Shown here one piece after another: positions 15,090-23,830 of a DNA stretch of 32,861 bases. Positions within the stretch are counted from its first letter, which is position 1. The number at the start of each line of letters is the position of its first letter. A model generated the notes under the pieces. The model was given only the letters and a program-made list of their open reading frames with translations, made no database searches and was not told where the DNA came from. Source of the DNA: Chloroflexota bacterium. GTDB taxonomy: Bacteria; Chloroflexota; UBA11872. The position numbers and the translations under genes were made by a program. The DNA lies in contig JAPPLN010000089.1 in assembly GCA_028874175.1 (NCBI GenBank), positions 1 to 32,861 on the forward strand. The letters are read 5' to 3'.

Positions 15090-17123
15090 ATGCCCAACCG
15101 CCTGGCCGCCGAGTCCAGCCCCTACCTGCTCCAGCACCAGCACAACCCGGTCGACTGGTATCCCTGGGGCGACGAGGCGTTCGCCGAGGCCCGCGCCACC
15201 GGCAAGCCAATCTTCCTCAGCGTGGGCTACGCCGCCTGTCACTGGTGCCACGTCATGGAGCGTGAGTCGTTCGAGGACCAGGCAACCGCGAACGTCCTCA
15301 ACCAGTACTTCATCTCCGTCAAGGTCGACCGCGAAGAGCGCCCAGACGTCGACCAGATCTACATGTCCGCTGTGCAGCTCCTCACCCGACACGGTGGCTG
15401 GCCCATGTCGGTGTTCATGACGCCGGATGGCAAGCCGTTCCATGGCGGCACCTACTTCCCGCCGGAACCCCGCCACGGCATGCCTTCGTTCCAGCAGGTG
15501 CTCACGGCCGTCCATGACGCCTGGACCAACCGGCGCGACGAGTTGGAGTCCGGAGCCGGTCGTCTTACTGAAGCCATTCAGGCCGCTGACAGCCTCGACC
15601 TGCCCAGCGCGCCCGTATCCGACGACGATCTGCGACGCGCCTCGCAGGCCCTGGCCGGCAGCGAGGACCGCACCCACGGCGGCTGGGGCCAGGCGCCCAA
15701 GTTCCCTCAATCCATGGCCATCGAGTTCCTACTGCGCCGTCACCTGGCCACCGGCGAGGGCCTGCTGCTCGACATTGCCGACCGCGCCCTCCACCGCATG
15801 GCCCGCGGTGGCATTTACGACCACGTCGGCGGCGGCTTCCACCGCTACAGCGTCGACGCCGCCTGGCACGTGCCCCACTTCGAAAAGATGCTCTATGACA
15901 ACAGCCAGCTCGCCCGCGTCTACCTGCATGCTTGGCAGATCGGCGGCGACTCAGCCCACCGCCGAGTCGTCGAGGAGACGTTGGACTGGGTCGTGCGCGA
16001 AATGACCCATTCCCAGGGCGGATTCTTCAGCACTCTGGACGCAGACTCCGAGGGCGAAGAAGGCAAGTTCTACGTCTGGTCGCTTGACGAAGTCCGCGAG
16101 GTGCTCGACGCAGACGCCGACCTCGTGGCCGACACCTACGACGTCTCCGCCGGTGGCAATTGGGAAGGCGTCAACGTTCTCCGCCGGCTCAAGGACCTGG
16201 ACGTGCTGGCCTATCAGCACGACGTGAGCACTTCAGAGATTCAGGCCGCCACGGACCGTGCACTCCCTCGCCTGTTCGAACGCCGGGCGGGTCGGATCCG
16301 CCCGGGCCTCGACGACAAGATCATCACCGCCTGGAACGGCCTGATGATCGCGGCCTTCGCCGAAGCGGCACGCGCCCTCGACCGTGACGATTACGCGGCC
16401 GTCGCCACCAAAGCCGCCGAGTTCTGTTGCACCGAACTCTGGCGCGACGGTGGTCGCCTCTGGCGCACCTGGAAGGACGGCCGTGCCCGCTTCAACGCCT
16501 ACCTCGAAGACTACGCCTGCCTGGCCGACGGCCTGCTGGAGCTCTACCAGACCACCTTCGACGAGCGCTGGTACACGGCGGCCCAGGCTCTATCCGACGC
16601 CATGCTGGAACACTTCCCGGATCCTGAGGGCGGCTTCTACGACACGAGCAACGACCACGAAACCCTGGTTACCCGTCCCAAGAACGTGCAGGACAACGCC
16701 ACGCCCTCCGGCGGCTCCATGGCGGTCACCGTGTTGGGCCGCATGCACGCGCTGACCGGCGAGGTTCGCTATCTGGATGTTGCCGAGCGAGCGTTGGCCG
16801 CGGTCGGGCCCGGGGCCGCCAGCTACCCCACCGCCTTCGCCCAGTGGTTCAGCGCTGCCGATTTCCTCGTCGGCCAGCCCGCCGGCATCGCATTGGCTGG
16901 CGATGAAGCCGACCGCCAGAGCCTCATCGGCGTCGTCCGCGAGACCTATCGACCCCGCACCGTCGTGGCCGCAGCGGGATCCACGGCCGAATCCGGTATC
17001 CCGCTGCTCCAGGACCGCCATCCGCTCAACGGCCGGGCGGCCGCCTATGTCTGCCACGGCTTCGTATGCAAGCTGCCGACCTCCGACCCTGACGTTGTTC
17101 GACAGTTGCTGGCCGAGGGCTAA
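15090..17123 (+). CDS. thioredoxin-domain DUF255 protein (YyaL/SPATA20 family)
   Basis: A 677-residue protein. The N-terminal thioredoxin-like domain begins [20 protein letters not shown] and carries the redox-like motif C50-H-W-C53 in AACHWCHVM. An (alpha/alpha)6-barrel glycosidase-like domain follows (about 180-560), with [21 protein letters not shown] and [10 protein letters not shown] as family blocks. Length is normal. The family is widespread in bacteria and eukaryotes, with no established biochemical role; a link to sugar or cellobiose metabolism has been suggested for some members. The ribosome site is weak. IspH follows 65 nt downstream. Confidence 0.92.
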   Translation: MPNRLAAESSPYLLQHQHNPVDWYPWGDEAFAEARATGKPIFLSVGYAACHWCHVMERESFEDQATANVLNQYFISVKVDREERPDVDQIYMSAVQLLTRHGGWPMSVFMTPDGKPFHGGTYFPPEPRHGMPSFQQVLTAVHDAWTNRRDELESGAGRLTEAIQAADSLDLPSAPVSDDDLRRASQALAGSEDRTHGGWGQAPKFPQSMAIEFLLRRHLATGEGLLLDIADRALHRMARGGIYDHVGGGFHRYSVDAAWHVPHFEKMLYDNSQLARVYLHAWQIGGDSAHRRVVEETLDWVVREMTHSQGGFFSTLDADSEGEEGKFYVWSLDEVREVLDADADLVADTYDVSAGGNWEGVNVLRRLKDLDVLAYQHDVSTSEIQAATDRALPRLFERRAGRIRPGLDDKIITAWNGLMIAAFAEAARALDRDDYAAVATKAAEFCCTELWRDGGRLWRTWKDGRARFNAYLEDYACLADGLLELYQTTFDERWYTAAQALSDAMLEHFPDPEGGFYDTSNDHETLVTRPKNVQDNATPSGGSMAVTVLGRMHALTGEVRYLDVAERALAAVGPGAASYPTAFAQWFSAADFLVGQPAGIALAGDEADRQSLIGVVRETYRPRTVVAAAGSTAESGIPLLQDRHPLNGRAAAYVCHGFVCKLPTSDPDVVRQLLAEG

Positions 17124-17188
17124 CGCCGGACGCCCGGTTGTGCAATTCTTGTATCAGCCGCACTGCCCGGTGACTTGCTGACCAATCC

Positions 17189-18070
17189 ATGGACGTTCTA
17201 CGCATAACGCCCCGCGGGTTCTGTCACGGCGTGGTCGATGCGATTCGTCTCGCCAACGAGGCCGGCGCGCAGCACCAGGGGCCTGTGTACATGTTGGGCT
17301 ACCTGGTGCACAACGCCCACGTTGTCAACGAACTGGCGGAAAACGGCGTCCAGCTCATCGACTTTGACGACCGCATGGCTGGCCTGGAGCAGATCGAGCA
17401 CGGCACCGTAATCCTCACCGCCCATGGCGTCTCGCCTGCCGTCAAGCAGCGCGCCATCGACAAGGGCCTCACCGTCATCGACGCCACCTGCTCCGACGTC
17501 TACATCACCCACGACCTGATCATCGACTTGGTGTCCCGCGGCTACGAAATCATCTACGTGGGCAAGCAGGGACACCCCGAACCCGACGGCGCCATCGGCG
17601 AGGCTCCCGGCCACGTGCACCTGGTCAGCACGGTGGAAGATGTCGCCAGGCTGGACCTTCAGAACGACCGTCTGGCCGTCACCACCCAGACCACCCTCAG
17701 CATCTGGGACACGCAGGACGTGATCGACGCCGTCGTCGCCAGGTACCCGCACGTCGAAGTCCACAACGATATCTGCCTTGCCACCCAGGACCGCCAGGAA
17801 GCCGCCGTGCAGGCGGCCGAAGTCTGCGATCTGGTGGTCGTGGTTGGCAGCGACCGCAGTTCCAATTCCCACCGGCTCGTTGAAGTCGTGCGCAACGTCA
17901 AGCAGACCCCGGCCTACTTGGTCGACAGCGCCCACGATGTCGATTTCTCCTGGTTCAAGCCCGGTATGCGCGTGGGTGTCACCGCCGGCGCATCCACCCC
18001 GGCGCGCGTCACCCGCCAGGTCATCGAGCTCATCGAGGCCTACGAGCCTGAACCCGTCGCCGTAGCCTGA
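17189..18070 (+). CDS. ispH: 4-hydroxy-3-methylbut-2-enyl diphosphate reductase
   Basis: A 293-residue iron-sulfur enzyme that reduces HMBPP to IPP and DMAPP, the last step of the MEP isoprenoid pathway, in the cytoplasm. The three [4Fe-4S] ligands are C12 (GFCHGV), C101 (ATCSDV) and C196 (NDICLATQDRQ). Substrate-binding H41 (LVHN), H79 (TAHGVS), E131 (GHPEPDG), QTTLS and the SSNSH block are all present. No other MEP gene is in the window. It follows the DUF255 gene in the same direction; cotranscription is possible. Confidence 0.95.
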   Translation: MDVLRITPRGFCHGVVDAIRLANEAGAQHQGPVYMLGYLVHNAHVVNELAENGVQLIDFDDRMAGLEQIEHGTVILTAHGVSPAVKQRAIDKGLTVIDATCSDVYITHDLIIDLVSRGYEIIYVGKQGHPEPDGAIGEAPGHVHLVSTVEDVARLDLQNDRLAVTTQTTLSIWDTQDVIDAVVARYPHVEVHNDICLATQDRQEAAVQAAEVCDLVVVVGSDRSSNSHRLVEVVRNVKQTPAYLVDSAHDVDFSWFKPGMRVGVTAGASTPARVTRQVIELIEAYEPEPVAVA

Positions 18071-18082
18071 TTCCCTGTTCGG

Positions 18083-19135
18083 CTAGAGTCGGGTCGGAGC
18101 CCCTTTGCTCGCCGCGACGGCGTTCAGATCGGCGATGATCGGCTCCAGCAACGCCACACCCTCGGCCTGCGCCTCGTCGTAGGTCCGCCACTCAAGCTCG
18201 CCCGCCACCACCAGCTCCGCAACACCGTCAGCCCTTGCCGAACCCTTGAACTGCTCGATTTGAGCGTCCATCCGCGCCTTGAACGTCTCTACTGGCATGA
18301 ATGCCCCGATGTCCGTGGCCTGGAACAGGTGCGAGATGGCTCCCTCGTCGCCTTCCACCCGTCCCACTGAGCGACTGAAGCCGGAGCCCGACAGCACGCC
18401 CGTCATCGCGTCCACGACTTGGGCCAGCCCTATGCCCTTCGGTCCGCCGATTGGTGCGCCGGCCCCGTTGTCGGCAAACGCTTTGGGATCCGTCGTGGGC
18501 AATCCCCGATTGTCCAGCGCCCATCCCTCCGGAATCTGCTGGCCCAGCCGTTCGAAGATGGCAATACGGCTGTTTGCCGACATTGACATCGCCATGTCCA
18601 GCACCAGCGGCCGCTCGCGATCCGCCGGGATGGCGTACGCGATCGGGTTGTTCCCCACCACTCGCTCGCGGCCCCCAAACGCGAACATTGTCGGTCCCGC
18701 GTTGGTTGTGGCGTACCCCGCCATGTCGTGGGGAACGGCCATCAGGGCAAAGTGCGCCGCGGCCCCGAAGTGACGGCTCCGGCGCGTGATTCCAGTCGCT
18801 GTCCCTGCCTCGCGCGCCTTCTCGATCACCGCCCGCATCGTCAGCGCTCCAGCCACGTGGCCCGGCGCGAAGTCCCCGTCCACCAGCACCGTCGCGGCGG
18901 TCTCGCGGACCACGCGAACATTGGGCCGCGGATTCATCTCGCCCGTGTCCAGCTGGCCTGAGTAGCGCTGCAGCAGCCAGTGTCCGTGCGAGGTCACGCC
19001 CCGCATGTCCGCCTCCACCAGGTTGGCGGCCATGATCGCCGCGTGCTCCGGCGACATCCCGTGCCGCTCCAGCAGATCGCGCGTGAACGCGGTCAGCACC
19101 TCAACTGGCACGCGGCGCTTGTTGGCGTCGTACAT
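18083..19135 (-). CDS. Ldh-family (malate/L-lactate/ureidoglycolate-type) NAD(P)-dependent oxidoreductase
   Basis: A 350-residue member of the type-2 malate/L-lactate dehydrogenase family, which reduces 2-oxoacids or imines with NAD(P)H. Family blocks are seen: DMRGVTSHG with the catalytic His, RRSRHFGAAAHFA, NAGPTMFAFGG, NNPIAYAIP, VLDMAMS and GPKGIGLA. ATG 19135 is preferred over ATG 19168 because GAGAGGA lies 8 nt upstream. Substrate choice (malate, lactate, ureidoglycolate, sulfolactate, piperideine-carboxylate) cannot be read. It is convergent with ispH. Confidence 0.88.
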   Translation of the reverse strand: MYDANKRRVPVEVLTAFTRDLLERHGMSPEHAAIMAANLVEADMRGVTSHGHWLLQRYSGQLDTGEMNPRPNVRVVRETAATVLVDGDFAPGHVAGALTMRAVIEKAREAGTATGITRRSRHFGAAAHFALMAVPHDMAGYATTNAGPTMFAFGGRERVVGNNPIAYAIPADRERPLVLDMAMSMSANSRIAIFERLGQQIPEGWALDNRGLPTTDPKAFADNGAGAPIGGPKGIGLAQVVDAMTGVLSGSGFSRSVGRVEGDEGAISHLFQATDIGAFMPVETFKARMDAQIEQFKGSARADGVAELVVAGELEWRTYDEAQAEGVALLEPIIADLNAVAASKGAPTRL

Positions 19136-19258
19136 GCGACCCGTCCTCTCACCGTCATCGCCGACCACGACTGAACCCGGCCATGCTAAGCGACCGCGCC
19201 CACGGCGTCCTTGCTACCATCCCTCCCGGCACAATCCTGGCTGAGACCCTGACCACCC

Positions 19259-19555
19259 ATGACCGCCGAACGCGACCTTGAGCCGATCGTCCGCGGCCTC
19301 TACGACCACCCCGAACATCGTCACGCCGTGGAAGTGGCCTCGGAGGACGATGTCGGCACCCTGCGGGCTGACCTGGAAGCCACCCTGACCCGCCTCTACG
19401 GCGAGGACGCCATGTGGGGTCGCGGGGTTCGCGTGCGCGTCGAACGCGACGACGCCGGCACCCCCCGCCGCGTCTGGCTCTGGCGCGGCCTCGTCGGCGG
19501 CCAGCGCACCGACCGCGAAGGCTTCAGCGGCCGCCAACGCACCTTCCGCGCCTAG
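19259..19555 (+). CDS. small hypothetical protein
   Basis: A 98-residue charged soluble protein starting MTAERDLEPIVRGLYDH, with a basic C-terminus. Its third-codon positions are strongly G/C, as for its neighbours, unlike the opposite-strand frame. It is divergent from the Ldh gene and its stop overlaps the convergent hydrolase by 4 nt. No family is recognised and the ribosome site is weak. Confidence 0.5.
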   Translation: MTAERDLEPIVRGLYDHPEHRHAVEVASEDDVGTLRADLEATLTRLYGEDAMWGRGVRVRVERDDAGTPRRVWLWRGLVGGQRTDREGFSGRQRTFRA

Positions 19556-20298
19556 CCCGATTGTGAGGCTGCTGGGGCATCGGCTTCAGCCGCCCGCGCG
19601 AACGCAAGCTGGGCCTCGGCGTCAAACTGATCGCGGGGCCCGTGCGGCGTCGCATGGCCGCCCGCTCCGTCAACGATCGCATGCAAACCGCCGGCCGCCC
19701 GAATCGCCTGGTTGAACCGTTCAAGCTCTCCAGGCGGCGTCACCTGGTCGTCGCGTCCCTGCCAGGTGTGCAGAGGCAACCAGGTGAGATCAATCGCGAG
19801 GTCCAAGGGGTTCACACGCGGGCACACGTCCCGCAGGAGTTCCGCCTTGGTCTGAGTCCCATATGCCGCGTTGAGCGACTGCGCACGACCCGCCAACTCG
19901 TAGAACGGCCCCAGGTTCATCACCGGATTCATTCCGAACCATGCCACCGGCACGCCCGGATTGCGATGCGCCCAAACTAGCGCGGTCAGGCCCCCACGCG
20001 ATGACCCACAGACAATCGGGCGCCGGACCGGCCAGCGTCGGCGCGCCTCGTCCAGCAGCCCGGAGAAGGTCGCGACCCCCGCCTCAGCGCCCCAGGTGTA
20101 GCGGTCATCCTTGAAGTCGTACGAAGCAATCGCATAGCCGGCCGCCTGCCACGCTTCGGTCCAGGCAGGGAACATGCGAAGGAGCGTAGACGACTGCAAG
20201 CCGGCAAGAAGAAGGCCGACAGAGTCTGAAGCCCCGGAACCGCGCGCCGGAAAGAACAGGGCATCGCAATCGTTGACGACTGCTTGCTCAGCATCCAT
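19552..20298 (-). CDS. alpha/beta hydrolase
   Basis: A 248-residue cytosolic alpha/beta-hydrolase. The nucleophile elbow is G98-S99-S100-R101-G102 with S100 as nucleophile; the acid is probably one of the Asp in QGRDDQVTPP; and the His is in GGHATPHGP. The oxyanion-region GLLLAGLQSS is near the start. The fold covers esterases, peptidases and lipases and the substrate is unknown. The stop overlaps the convergent small gene. Confidence 0.8.
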   Translation of the reverse strand: MDAEQAVVNDCDALFFPARGSGASDSVGLLLAGLQSSTLLRMFPAWTEAWQAAGYAIASYDFKDDRYTWGAEAGVATFSGLLDEARRRWPVRRPIVCGSSRGGLTALVWAHRNPGVPVAWFGMNPVMNLGPFYELAGRAQSLNAAYGTQTKAELLRDVCPRVNPLDLAIDLTWLPLHTWQGRDDQVTPPGELERFNQAIRAAGGLHAIVDGAGGHATPHGPRDQFDAEAQLAFARAAEADAPAASQSG

Positions 20299-20729
20299 CG
20301 GTGCTCAATTCCTCAAATCGATGACCGCATGCATCCGCGGGGCAGGTCGCCGTCGCTCTCGCGCGCGCCGTGATTGTGGCATCCCGTGAGTACATGACCG
20401 GGCGCGGCTGTCGTCAATGGCGGCAGACCATCAGTTCCAGCCAACGCTTAGCTTCCGCGATGAGATCTGATTGTTGCACTGGGAAGAGATGACCAAACGA
20501 CGCCTCAAAGCACCCTGCGTGTACCACGGAAACGTGTGACTCAGACAAGGCCCCGACCGCATTGCTCAGTTTGGACCCCGCGATTGATCGATGCCGTGCC
20601 GACGTTATCGAAAGCAATAAACAGTGTATTACAAAGAAGGACTGGAACCGTAACCCCAACTCGCCGCGAGCGCGGATGGCCGCCGGAAGTTGGAATGGAA
20701 AGGAAGCATTCGGGATGTCAGGTCTTGGG
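20299..20729. other. gene-free interval with possible gene remnant
   Basis: No complete gene is recognised. A minus-strand frame at 20414-20659 could encode 81 residues ending in a helix-like segment (SDLIAEAKRWLELM), but it lacks a clear ribosome site or family match. Composition is lower in GC around 20440-20640 than in the flanks. It may be a decayed gene fragment next to the duplicated tRNA. Confidence 0.3.
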
Positions 20730-20813
20730 TGCCTAGAGCGGGATTCGAACCCGCACGAGCAGAAGCTCGCAGCCTCCGGAGGACTGCGTGTCTACCAATC
20801 TCACTTCCTCGGC
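20730..20813 (-). pseudogene. degenerate leucine-type tRNA with CCG anticodon
   Basis: 84 nt on the minus strand differing at 7 positions from the tRNA-Leu(CAG) at 23648-23731. It keeps a long variable arm (CGAGC/GCTCG), a perfect T arm with TTCGAAT, a perfect anticodon stem (CAGTC/GGCTG) and A73. The loop CTCCGGA gives anticodon CCG, which reads arginine codon CGG, not leucine. Damage is clear: U8 is A, A14 is G, so the conserved U8:A14 pair is lost, and acceptor pair 4-69 is G:A. It is probably a pseudogene. If it were charged by LeuRS, which does not read the anticodon in bacteria, it would place Leu at CGG. Confidence 0.7.
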
Positions 20814-20821
20814 CCGGCCGG

Positions 20822-20843
20822 TAGCGGAGGCAGCATCCGAACC
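20822..20843 (-). pseudogene. 3'-end fragment of a tRNA-Met copy
   Basis: 22 nt matching the 3' end of tRNA-Met(CAT) at 23740-23761 with two mismatches, in the same relative position to the leucine-type copy. Similarity stops at 20843, so only the acceptor and T-arm part was copied or survives. Confidence 0.65.
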
Positions 20844-21281
20844 TTCCGCTCCCAGGATGGCTGTACCGACGCCCAAAAAAGCTGGCTAGCAGTCAGCGCT
20901 GCACACCAAAGGCGCAGAGTGAACACGGTTCGGCTGACGCCTGACTCGTCTAGCTTCCGCATGCTTGGCGACCGAGCACCGTCGGCGACTAGCAAAAGAG
21001 AGTGACCCCAAAAGCGTACTGTGGGCTCTGTGTCCATCCAGCGCGGAGGCGTAAGCTGGTTGCGCCCATCACCCAGGCCTTCCAACGCGCATTCAGACCT
21101 CAGTTCGAAGTTTGCTCTCGCCGCGGCCGGCGCTGAGCAGCCGGGGAACTCCCGCCAGTCGCGGTCAAGGCGTCGGTGTGGTCGGCCAAACAATTGGCAA
21201 CGGCCGGGCGTTGGTGTGAACGCGTAGAGCTGCCGAAACCGATGACACGCAATCCGCACCCCCTGGGCAGGTCTGTGACCT
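20844..21281. other. gene-free interval between tRNA copy and sulfatase gene
   Basis: About 440 nt with no recognised gene. Open frames on both strands (for example 20801-21355 minus) give Arg/Pro/Ser-rich translations without family character. Its content is unexplained; it may be a decayed gene. Confidence 0.35.
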
Positions 21282-23525
21282 TTGAGTAGGTCACTCTGGC
21301 TGGTATTCGCGCTGGCGGCGCTGGGAGTGTGGGCCAGTCTCATTCCACGAGTCACGTTTCAGTCGGCGACCAGCGGCGAACTGTCCAACCATGTACTGAC
21401 GGCATGGCCCGGCTGGGGCGTGCAACAAGACCTTGGACAATTGAGCGGCGCCGTGGGCCGCTTTCACATTTGGGCTGCGGGTGAGCCAGACGGAGAGCCC
21501 CGTCTGACGGTAATTGCTTCGCTGCTGAACGCACAGACTGGCGCCGTGCTGCGACAGACGACGATTGACGTCGCACCGGCACAGATCCCCGTGTTGCACA
21601 CACTGGATTTTCCGGCGTATCAGGCGTCGCACGGCGAGAGACTGCTCCTACAGCTGCAAGTTGCGGAGCCTGAAAACTACCCAGTGAGCTATCGACTTGC
21701 GCATCCAATGCTTGGCTATGCGAATGTGATGCTCAACGGGGTGGCCGACGCTGGCGACGGGCCGCTGGCCTTTATCCATCGAACCACGAGTAGTGGACTG
21801 CGGGCGGCCATCCATGGCCAGGCCGCCGCTCGTTCCTGGCTGGCCCTGGCCGTGGCGCTCAGCGGCTTCGCGGCGCTGGCGCATCCCCGCGTGGCGGGCG
21901 GGCTGCGGCGCTTTGGCACGGCGGTACAGCGTCGAACGCGGTTAGCGATGGCCGCGACGCGGCGAGCCGCTGTCCCCGATGTCGGGACCGGCAGAGGCGA
22001 ATCGCCCACGGCGCTCGGTCGCGTCATCGCGGCACCCTGGTATCCGTGGCTGGCTGCGGTCATTCCGATCCTGCATTTCCTCGCAAGCAACCCGCTGCAT
22101 TTCGCCGTGCATGAAGTCGGTGCGCCGATCGGCGCGGCCCTGCTGATCGTCAGCGGCTGCATGGTGGTCTTACGGTTAGCTTTCAAGGATTGGCATCGTC
22201 CCGCCGCCGCCACTGCGGCCACTACCGCGCTGGTGTTCGGCTATGGGCACATCGAGCGTGCCCTGGACGCCAGGTTGGACGAGCGCATCCTCTTTGGCGG
22301 CGCGGTAGTGCTGGCGGGCGCGGTGGTTGCCGCGGTGGCTGCGCACCCCGGGCTGGTTGCCCGGTGGACGCGGTATCTCAACCTTGTGACAGCCCTACTG
22401 CTCGTTTTCCCCACCCTGACCCTGACGGGGCGCGTCGTTGCTCCAGGCGTGCCGGTCGCGTCGACCGAGGCGGCGGTCCTGCAGGATCTCGTCGCCCACT
22501 TGCCGCAGCTCGACTTGGCAAACGCCGACCGTAGGCGTCCCGATATTTACTACATCATCCTGGATGCGTACTCGCGGCATGACGCGCTCGGCGAATATGA
22601 CAATTCAGCGTTCCTGCGTGAACTGGAACTGCGCGGGTTTTATGTCGCTGCGGAGGCGGTGAGCAACTACGATAGTACGATCAAATCGATATCGTCGAGC
22701 CTGAATCTGTCTTTCGTCGACGATCTGGCGTACCGTAATCCGGGGTCCGATCCTCACATCGAGGAAAACTTGATTGCAGCTGGATACAACAACGCATTAG
22801 CCTCTATTCTCAAGAGTCTAAAGTACAATTATCTTCATCTCGAGTCAGGTTATCGAGCCACCGACTATGCTCCTTTCGCAGACTTGACCTATGTGTTTAC
22901 ACCGTCAGGTGTCTTATCACGCATCGGCAATTCGGTAAGTGATACTCGTACCGCTCAGGGCTTTCTCCGCGAGCTCGTCGCAACAACAGCTTTGCGTCCA
23001 GTCTTCAACACACGTTTTCTTGCTCAGTCTAATCTCCCGTACGATTGGTGGTCCCCACAGCGCGCACTCCAGATGTTTGACGTATTGTCCAATCCAATTA
23101 ATATTGATAAACCAGTATTTGTTTTGGCACATTTTATCAAACCACATGAACCTGCTACTTTCGACAGGTTAGGAAATTTCGTTGCAGGTGAATCGTACTA
23201 CGATGTATTCGATGACAACCATGATCCAAGCGTTCCCAACGCTTATATTGGTCAGCTCCTTTATATGAACTCGGCAATTTTAAAGATGATTGATGGCATT
23301 CTCGATCATAGCGGCGATGATCCTATTATCGTCCTCGCATCCGACCACGGTCACAACACCGGCCAGGACCGACACTCGATCCTGGCGGCGTTTCACTTGC
23401 CGGACGGAGGAAACGACGGTCTGTATCCGTCCATAAGCTCGGTCAATCACTTCAGGTACATCCTGGACTATTACTTCGGCCTTGGCGTCGGGCTGCTTGA
23501 GGACCGGGTGATTGAAAGCGATTGA
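21282..23525 (+). CDS. membrane-anchored sulfatase/alkaline-phosphatase-superfamily protein
   Basis: A 747-residue protein. An N-terminal membrane helix (about 5-21) is followed by an extracytoplasmic beta-rich part. Several hydrophobic helices follow (about 183-202 and five more to about 400), then a C-terminal sulfatase-fold domain: PDIYYIILDAY with metal residue D428, SNYDSTIKS with the candidate nucleophile S465 or T466, and LASDHGHNTG with D688-H689. Lipoteichoic-acid-synthase-like and phosphoethanolamine-transferase-like enzymes share this plan; the role is likely envelope polymer modification. The start is TTG 21282, the only one keeping the first helix, after an in-frame stop at 21276; no ribosome site is seen. 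The part at 22620-23330 is much lower in GC than the rest of the gene. Confidence 0.75.
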   Translation: MSRSLWLVFALAALGVWASLIPRVTFQSATSGELSNHVLTAWPGWGVQQDLGQLSGAVGRFHIWAAGEPDGEPRLTVIASLLNAQTGAVLRQTTIDVAPAQIPVLHTLDFPAYQASHGERLLLQLQVAEPENYPVSYRLAHPMLGYANVMLNGVADAGDGPLAFIHRTTSSGLRAAIHGQAAARSWLALAVALSGFAALAHPRVAGGLRRFGTAVQRRTRLAMAATRRAAVPDVGTGRGESPTALGRVIAAPWYPWLAAVIPILHFLASNPLHFAVHEVGAPIGAALLIVSGCMVVLRLAFKDWHRPAAATAATTALVFGYGHIERALDARLDERILFGGAVVLAGAVVAAVAAHPGLVARWTRYLNLVTALLLVFPTLTLTGRVVAPGVPVASTEAAVLQDLVAHLPQLDLANADRRRPDIYYIILDAYSRHDALGEYDNSAFLRELELRGFYVAAEAVSNYDSTIKSISSSLNLSFVDDLAYRNPGSDPHIEENLIAAGYNNALASILKSLKYNYLHLESGYRATDYAPFADLTYVFTPSGVLSRIGNSVSDTRTAQGFLRELVATTALRPVFNTRFLAQSNLPYDWWSPQRALQMFDVLSNPINIDKPVFVLAHFIKPHEPATFDRLGNFVAGESYYDVFDDNHDPSVPNAYIGQLLYMNSAILKMIDGILDHSGDDPIIVLASDHGHNTGQDRHSILAAFHLPDGGNDGLYPSISSVNHFRYILDYYFGLGVGLLEDRVIESD
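22620..23330. other. low-GC segment inside the sulfatase-like gene
   Basis: Sampled 60-nt lines here run from about 32% GC (23101-23160) through 40-50%, against roughly 65-70% before and after. The reading frame continues through without a break. It covers residues about 447-683, between the first metal motif and the DHG motif. Acquisition by recombination or relaxed codon selection could explain it. Confidence 0.7.
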
Positions 23526-23647
23526 CGACGCGAGGCTCCGCGCTCGCATGCCCGCAGATCGGTCCGCCGGGCTGTGATCGTAGAGACTGGTGGTGTGCTG
23601 GCAGGCACGGCCACGGCTGTCCGGCGCCCGTCATGGCTGGATCAGGG

Positions 23648-23731
23648 TGCCGAGGGCGGGATTCGAACCCGCACGAGCAGAAGCTCACAGCCTCCTGAGG
23701 ACTGCGTGTCTACCAATTTCACCACCTCGGC
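23648..23731 (-). tRNA. tRNA-Leu (anticodon CAG)
   Basis: 84 nt. Acceptor GCCGAGG pairs perfectly with CCTCGGC, discriminator A73. Anticodon stem CAGTC/GGCTG encloses CTCAGGA, giving CAG for codon CTG. It has the long variable arm of class II tRNAs and T arm GCGGG-TTCGAAT-CCCGC. CCA is not encoded. Last in a five-tRNA minus-strand array. Confidence 0.95.
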
Positions 23732-23761
23732 CAGGCCGGTAGCGGAGGCAGGATTCGAACC
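23648..23761. repeat. direct repeat right copy (tRNA-Leu plus tRNA-Met end)
   Basis: Intact counterpart of 20730-20843. This copy holds the functional tRNA-Leu and the 3' end of the next tRNA, so it is the likely source of the degenerate copy. Confidence 0.75.
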
Positions 23762-23811
23762 TGCGGCCAAGGGCTTATGAGTCCCCTGCTCTACCTCTGA
23801 GCTACTCCGCC
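23740..23811 (-). tRNA. tRNA-Met (anticodon CAT, elongator-type)
   Basis: 72 nt, class I. Acceptor GGCGGAG pairs with CTCCGCT (a G1-U72 wobble), discriminator A. Loop CTCATAA gives CAT; the closing 31-39 position is A:G. D stem GCTC/GAGC and T stem GCAGG/CCTGC are perfect. It lacks the C1:A72 feature of bacterial initiators, so elongator Met is likeliest; Ile2 with lysidine remains possible. Confidence 0.9.
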
Positions 23812-23830
23812 ATTCCCGCCGTCCGTCCGG

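Larger units (their letters stand above)
20730..20843. repeat. direct repeat left copy (tRNA-Leu plus tRNA-Met end)
   Basis: This 114-nt segment matches 23648-23761 in the same orientation with about 10 mismatches counted by eye. The pair brackets 2.9 kb holding the sulfatase-like gene. Unequal recombination between tRNA arrays or integration at a tRNA are both possible origins. Confidence 0.75.

Noticed and set aside
20801..21355. 184-residue minus-strand frame in the gene-poor interval
   Set aside because: Runs across the tRNA copy fragment and into the sulfatase start; composition not protein-like.
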